In this document: positions 57,543 through 64,000 of the stretch, one piece after another | Layout: every line of letters starts with the position of its first letter | Numbering within the stretch: position 1 is the first letter of the stretch | DNA from: Colletes latitarsis | Taxonomy: Eukaryota; Arthropoda; Insecta; Hymenoptera; Colletidae | Direction of reading: 5' to 3' | Assembly (NCBI RefSeq): GCF_051014445.1 | Contig: NC_135147.1 | Coordinates: forward strand, 26,936,479-27,000,478 | DNA: 64,000 nt | Notes under the pieces: model-generated | The model's input: the letters and a program-made list of their open reading frames with translations, nothing else | The model's database searches: none | Told to the model about the DNA's origin: nothing | Translations under genes and position numbers: made by a program

Positions 57543-60500
57543 TCCATCGAAGGCCCTAAGAAATTGGGCCAGAGTTTCCATAGCGAATCGCCGTTATAGT
57601 GTACGAATACGAGCAAGTGTATATCCAAGGCATTTCGAATTAAGGACATCGATCGCTAGGGTTGGATCAAGAGGGCGAAGACAAAGCGAACGGGTGTCGG
57701 GAACGAGTTCGTTGCACCTGCAGCCCCCAACGCACACCGTGAACATAGATGTAGGCACAACGGAACGTCAAAGCGGATTGCAGGCGCGCGAATAATCTGC
57801 TCCGGGGCCACTCGAAACGCAACCGATTCCAATTGCGAGAAACCGTACACCCCGGGGGGGATGGCGTATTCGAACGCGTGACTCGGTTTCACCAAAAAGC
57901 GACACCGGAGACGCGCTCGCGACAGTGTTGCACGTTGTCGCAACAATGCGTTCCATGGGAGGGTTGTTGTTCTCCAAACCGGGGCTAGGCGGGATTTGAA
58001 TTCCCATTTCCGGGGAACACGGACGATCGGAGGCTAACTTGAAGCACAGGCGAATTAGACTTTGCACTTTGGTTGTGCATCCCCTGGACGATCCACCGGT
58101 GAATTTATATGGCGATGGTAAAAGATGAACGCATCGAGTGTTTGCACAGGTCGATGGTCGGATCGGTTACGAAATGGCGGACGAGCCTGGGAAAAGACAT
58201 TTTTCACGACTAATTGCGGACGATAACAATGTTTGTACTTTTCACCGTGCAACGACCAAAGTGGAGAAAAATCTAGGTTCCTTAAAAGACGTCGAACGCG
58301 GGTATCCAAACGTGGCTACGGGTTCTCGAACGCCGATCGATTCATGCAGATTAACGTCGAGAAGGGATTCAACGACGATCATGAACGGAAAGATTAAAAG
58401 TATTCGTCGACGAGGATTCGTCCTCGTTAGGGGGCCGGGGTTCCTTTGCGAGAAATTTGCAAGCTAAGGCCTCGTTACGCGGAAAGTGTTTTAAAGCGAA
58501 AATTCGGGAAAGGAAACGGTCGTCGAGCAATTAAGGTCGCCTCGAGTTAGCCTCCGGGATTCGTTACCGGCTCTGTGCTCGATGCGCGATTACGTCCAGG
58601 AAGAAAAGAGTCCGGGAGTCGATATTCGAACTTCCGACGAGCTCGATCGCCCGATACTTCCGTCGACTTCCGGTACCGCGGGTCCAAAGCGAATTATTGG
58701 ACCATACGAAATGCTACTGTGGGAGAAGCTAGATTATTTCTTACATGCTGTAACTCATTCCACCGGTTGTACGAACGATTGCCCGAACGAGCTCTAACTC
58801 TGCCACTGTACTACTTCTAAAAGCATCGACTCGTAAGCGTTCACCGACCATTTTGCGATACCATAATGGAGGCGTCTTCGTTTCACGCATCGCGATACCT
58901 ACGGTTCAAAGAACAATTTTAGTTACGGAAGTCTACGAAAGAGACACAGGAAGTCGGTAAATTAACTCACCTTTCAGATAGTACCAAGGATCGAGAACAG
59001 TTATACTGTTACGTTTCAGTTGCATTTCGATTGTGGTTTCGCTAAAAAAAAACAACACAAGAAACTAATATCAAGACTCAACAACCGTAGAAGTGACCTG
59101 GGTAGAGACATACCGGGTATTCCGGAAGTTTGAACCGAGGAAACACCGATATTTTCCAACGTCTGCCGGATTCTCCGGAGGAAAAAAGCCCAGGGTATGT
59201 GTGCCGCGCAGAACCAGCCGACGAAGAGAGAGGATCGAGCAATCAGCTGTCAGGGGGCCGGGAAAGCTGAAACACCAGTGTTTTGTCGAGTGAAAAGGGG
59301 AGCCCCGGAGGCGAGACAGAGAAGCGACGCGACTTCGCGGCCGGGGAAAACAGTCGAAACGGATTAATCGACCGCCCGGGTTTGCCGGGGGTTCGGTTCC
59401 ATTGAACGAAACGCTCCGAATCTCGCGTTTTCCGCGCCCGGAATCGTGTCGCGAGCGAGTCGAGCCGCGACACGCGTGTGTACATAGTTCGAGGAGCGGT
59501 GTATATTGCGGGGGCGTCTCGCGGCTCGGGGGCTGGCGTCGCGAGCTCCTCGAAAAAAAAAAAAAAAATTGTGACGCGGTTCGCTCGCGGGATAGAGAAG
59601 AGGAGGATCGATCGCGGCTCTTTCCACGGTCGACGAGAGAGCGAAGAAAGGAAACGGGGCGAAAAGAGAGCGGCGAGCGTTTCTTTTTTTCCTTTCTTGT
59701 TTCTTTTTTCTTTTTTTTTTCTTTTTTTTTCGTTTCGCGCGTATCACGCGCCGTGATAACGAGGTCACAGGTGTGAATCCGACGGTGTAAATAGAGGCGG
59801 CGGTCTATAGGGCGCGAACGCCTGGCCGGAAACGCGGAGGAGATCCGGTAAACCATCGACGAGCCGGCGCGTTCGTCGATTCTACTGTAAACGAATTTAG
59901 CGAAAACTCGAGCATTATCGACAATTAATGTAACACACGATACACACGGACACGATCGACACCACACACACAACACACAGGCACAGACAAACGTCAAGGT
60001 ATAATCGATTGACGGAATAGCGAGTAGCGTGTGACGGTGAAGAAATTTAGAGATTATTACAAAGTTTTGTAAATAACGACAGAGATATTAATAAAACGAT
60101 ACTTATTCGAACCGAGAGCCTGTGGCGTTTCGACTGCTAGAAATCCCCCTTTTATCCTTTCGCTCCCGATGCCCCCCTCGGGACGGACAAAGGATCGAAC
60201 ACACCTGAATGGACCGGGAGATTGACGCGAGCCGGTGTACCCGAAATCGTTGATTGTGGGTTTCGTCGGGTCATCGGGGACGATGGCGCGATTGTCCGTC
60301 TTGCGACGGGAAGATCCAGTCTGTTTTTCGACGCCCCTCCATGGAAATAATCCCGTGGAACGCATACTGGGCGATCCAAAGTCGGTGGTATAAAAATAAT
60401 TAAGCAGAATTCCGCGGCTCCAAATAAAATTCAAACAAAAAACCACGAATCGGAGGCTTCGTATACGAGCAAAGTACAATCGGTTGTTTTTAACTCCGAC

Positions 60501-61939
60501 AAAGATGGCGTCTGAATTCTCACTTTCTAAGACTCTCTACGAAACTACTGAAAGCTACACCTGAACAGTGCATCCTCGTTAGAAAGAAACTAATTACACG
60601 CGAGCTAATAAGAAAAAAACGTTCCGGAGTCGAAAACAGTATCCAGGGTCTCCGGTTCGCGCAGAGGACGAAGGGTAAGAATGTTTCATTACATCTCCGG
60701 GCGATTTTCCGTCGTTCATCGTGGTGCGTAACGAACGATCCCGTCCGAGCGCCATGGAAACACCCTTCTTCGCGAGCCTGGCCGCGTGTTCCTGGCCCCG
60801 TAACGTCCTAACCCCCTTGGAACGTCGAACGGCGCGCCTGCGATTATTAAGGTAAGCCGATCTCTCGTCGATAGGTGAAGGTTGATGCCCGTCGTGCAGG
60901 TAGAGAAGCCACCAGCACCACCCGGAGGAGTCGACCGGCTGTTATTGGATATTTGCCGTAGAGGGGGGAATGCTTTCGAGACTTAACCCCGATGGGGAGG
61001 TTAGGATTCCAGCGATTTATCAAGAGCACCGTGACTAATTGCTCCTGGAAGCGGGTTGCAGGTACACGCGCCCGGCGATCGCAATTTAACGGGTCAAAAG
61101 GGACGACGCCGACGTCGGAAAACTGTTTCCGACTTCTGCGCGGAAGTGAGATTAATGGAAACCCGGAGGGGAAGGAAACGATCGCGTTTTCTGTCTTCCG
61201 TTATCACGCAACCCACGTTGGAACCTTGGGTTCTATTGGTGGGCTACGAGACATAAATACAATTGCTTTCGACTGCATAGCAGGCGTATAAAACTAAGAT
61301 TAAAATTAAAATACGATTCGAGCACCGATTTGTCATCGGCCATCTTTATCTATACAAACAGTAGATAACGCCCTGTGTAACGCTAGAGGGATAGTAGCAA
61401 TACTTGCATACATTTAGAACGCTAAGGCCAAGCGGCGGTCGTAGCAAAGGGTAGTTCGAATAAAAAATCACGTAAACCTAATTATCTAAGAATGTTTAAT
61501 AACGCACAAAGGCAGCCTGCCTAATTCCCAGTATCCGTAATGCCGATCAGAAATCCCTAGGAAACCGGTGGCTTCGGGTAATCGTATCAACCGGCAGCAA
61601 CAAATCCGCCTGTCGGGGGGTAAGAACGATCAGAAAGGGGGGAGGGGGGGATTCGAGGGAGGAATAAAGAGAAAGAGAGAGTATCAGGATGAGGGGAGGG
61701 CGGGATGAAGGTTCGGAGCCACGTGCTGCTGTCACTGGCACAGATTATATTATATAGGAATGGCAGCGAATAGGTGTAGATATAAGCGTCGAGCGGCAGT
61801 TAATAAATATGATAATGGCGGACGAGGCGAGAGAAAGAGAGGGGTGTGTGGGGTGCGATATGGGATACCAGTGTATAAGAGTGACCACCAGAAGCGGAGG
61901 CCTGTCACCGTCAGGACCTCTCGTATGTCATGCGACGTA

Positions 61940-61980
61940 CGCACACGCACACGCACCCACACACACACGTACACACACTG
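61940..61980. repeat. (CA)n-type microsatellite
   Basis: ACGCACACGCACACGCACCC followed by ACACACACACGTACACACAC. Downstream sequence is CG-rich. It accounts for the Thr/His-rich open frames here. Confidence 0.7.
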
Positions 61981-64000
61981 GAAACGGACAGGGAGAATCG
62001 CGCGGGCGCGCGACACGCGCCGTCGACAGCGTCGAGTACGGAACGCGTGCGACAATTTTTTCCTTCTCGCTTTTCCTCGCCTACGACGCGATATAATTGC
62101 TCCCGCTCCTACCAGACCGAATCTGATGATTCTAATCCGCGTACCGGACATTGTTCGAAGGGGTTGCGGCCCCGGATTTTCAATCGATCTTACAAAAACC
62201 ACACTTTGGACATTGATACTCAATTACCGCGACAGATAATTGATTTTGTCAAAATTTAGATAGAAACACTAAGCGATTCGATTGTAATAATTTACGTTGC
62301 AGGTAGTTTGCAAGTATTCCTACTAAAGTATTCTAAGGACACCTAAGTTTGAGGCACCGGTGACCACCAAGTAACCCCTATGACGATCAACGCCTTGAGA
62401 AGGAAACGAAACGCTAGAAGACGTTCTCGAGGCGTTCATTCGTCATAAAGGATGAAAGATCATGCAGATATTTTATTATAATTTGCGCGGTGCCGCAAGT
62501 TAGGCGTCGGTTAAAGAGTTGTTTTCCGCAGAATGGCACGCGCAGGCCTCGGTTCTCCGCGGTTCCTTCGGTCGATTGTAAATTCATGAAGGAAAAGGAA
62601 GTCGAACGCCCCACGCCCGGGGGACCCACGTTCATGAATACCGGGCCGACGAAAACATGGGGCTGTTTCGATCTAAGACGCGGAACCGAGGCAAGGGTGT
62701 CCTTAGCCAGGATGCTAATGTCGTCTTCCTCCAGGCTCGGTCCTGATGGCTTGCTGGTTTCTAATGCATTGCAAAGGGTTGTCAGGGGGGGCATCTTGGC
62801 ATTCGTCATTCATAGCCGTTCACGAGTCGATGGAAGCTTTTAAAGCCGCGTACGCGTTGGGTCTCGTCTCGAAGCAACCGAGAACGTTCCCATTAAGCTA
62901 CTCTACGAGTTCGCGTGCGATTGCACGGCTTTTCTTTCTTCCTCTGGCATCGTCTTCGAGCTTTCCGTGATCTGCTAGTACGGTTCACCGCCGTACAGAA
63001 GCTTGGTACTTGTAACAAGGATCCCCGGATAACTGAAAAACCAATATGTCGCATAAATATCTTCGTTTGGAAACTTCTGACGGTCATAGACGTGCATACA
63101 GCGATCGGGTGTTTCTAATATCGCGACCTGGGTCGAACGGGGCGAGAAACGTTTCCCATCTTTCCGCGTGATATTCAATTCCTATCGACGGATCCGTCGG
63201 GCACCGATTCCTCCGCAGCTCCCCGCCGCTATTGAATTGGAAATTTCCGGCCGGGGGACAAAGAGTCGATTTCATTTGAAATCATGCCGCGGATCTCATA
63301 GACCTCCATTCAAACAGGTAGAGAAACGCAGATTGCCGGCGACACAAAGCATTCCAGCCGGGATAACCGAACCGGATAACGGGTCCAGATATTGCTACTT
63401 GACTCCCTCGCCCTGCAGGTAATTGCTACCCCGGGATGCCTTTGCCATCCACGCCGCGGAGGGAATTCGCGATATTCGCCCGTTCGTCGTACGTAAGATA
63501 CCTGTACGAATGGATATTTCATCGATGCGTTATTGGATCCGCGTCGCCCATCAAAAGGACGTCGAACGGATCAGCCTTTTCCCTGTCGCGGAATCACCCC
63601 TCCCAAGTCGTTGAATCGCTAACTAAACGCGCGTATGGAAAAGTTCGTCGTTGTTCTTAGACATCAAAGTCCACCTTTGAGCAACGGCTCTGGCGACGAA
63701 GAGGCTCTCGGGATCAGGAATTCTTAACGGAAAGAAAGCATGATGAAAGGTTCATTTATTTGTAATAAATCTCCTTTGTACGAAGTGTAGCAGAAAAGTT
63801 CTCAACTTCCGTGAATGCGATAAACTTTTACCTACGATCATGCATCTTGTTCAGACTGTCATTTTGGTTTTGACTGTTGGTAATCCTGCGAGACTTCCTT
63901 CATTTGTGACTATTCACTCAGCGCCACCTATAAAATATACCAGCAAAGTATCAGAGCACACTCACAAATACTATTTCAATAAAGCCTAAAAACTTTTTTC

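Larger units (their letters stand above)
56192..64000. other. scro 3' UTR and downstream flank, no further gene recognised
   Basis: No canonical AATAAA is seen close to the scro stop; the nearest one noticed is at 60090-60095, so the UTR could be long or use a variant signal. The stretch includes a candidate MITE (57393-57542), poly-A/poly-T tracts at 59555 and 59690-59730, and a CA/CG microsatellite at 61940-61980. TATAAAATA at about 63930 and AATAAAG near 63979 lie at the window end but cannot be tied to a gene. Confidence 0.5.

Noticed and set aside
59071..59997. 308-residue minus-strand open frame
   Set aside because: It is compositional: Lys/Glu runs and poly-Phe from poly-A/T tracts, Arg/Ser-rich elsewhere, with no domain or splice context. 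Its length is explained by high GC and simple repeats.
63700..64000. possible promoter or gene start at the right edge (TATAAAATA, AATAAA)
   Set aside because: Single motifs in AT-rich DNA at the window edge with no adjacent coding evidence.

Overview
The window looks like nuclear DNA of a holometabolous insect, most probably a hymenopteran (bee or ant grade). That is an inference from spliced genes with strong GT-AG introns, a dense population of short non-autonomous DNA transposons, a sharp base-composition shift near 27 kb, and an intact HELLS gene (a DNA-methylation partner that, as far as I recall, flies have lost). All gene models below were assembled by hand from the sequence, with the reading-frame phase checked at every junction.

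Left part (1-26.7 kb, AT-rich). Two minus-strand genes for secreted proteins I do not recognise (1-1262, cut by the window edge, and 2492-4449) share a motif just after the signal peptide and look like tandem paralogs. Next come an AKAP10 ortholog (6103-8803, +), a GPR143/OA1-type receptor (12204-13648, -), a chromatin remodeller of the HELLS/LSH family (21452-24462, +) and the mitochondrial ribosomal protein uS5m (24789-26606, -). HELLS and mRpS5 are convergent and their 3' ends may overlap.

Between GPR143 and HELLS lies about 7 kb of self-complementary repeats: a 1.7 kb near-perfect palindrome, a run of four adjacent hairpins, a small element with terminal inverted repeats (TIRs), and a 3.1 kb fold-back satellite whose two arms flank a 78-bp tandem array made of short palindromes. 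Sequence shared between these blocks suggests one family built most of it.

Right part (27-64 kb, more GC- and CpG-rich). One gene dominates: the NK-2 homeobox gene scarecrow (NKX2-1 class), four coding exons from 29090 to 56191 with introns of 3.4, 15.1 and 7.2 kb. The introns and the 3' flank hold no second convincing gene. They do hold piggyBac-like MITEs with TTAA targets, copies of an inverted-terminus element also seen on the left, a tandem duplication carrying a splice-site-flanked reading frame, repeated AAGATGGCG (Pho/YY1-like) sites and a recurring GC-rich 14-mer.

The genes do not form a pathway. They are independent loci: PKA anchoring, an organelle-sorted receptor, chromatin remodelling, mitochondrial translation and neural patterning.
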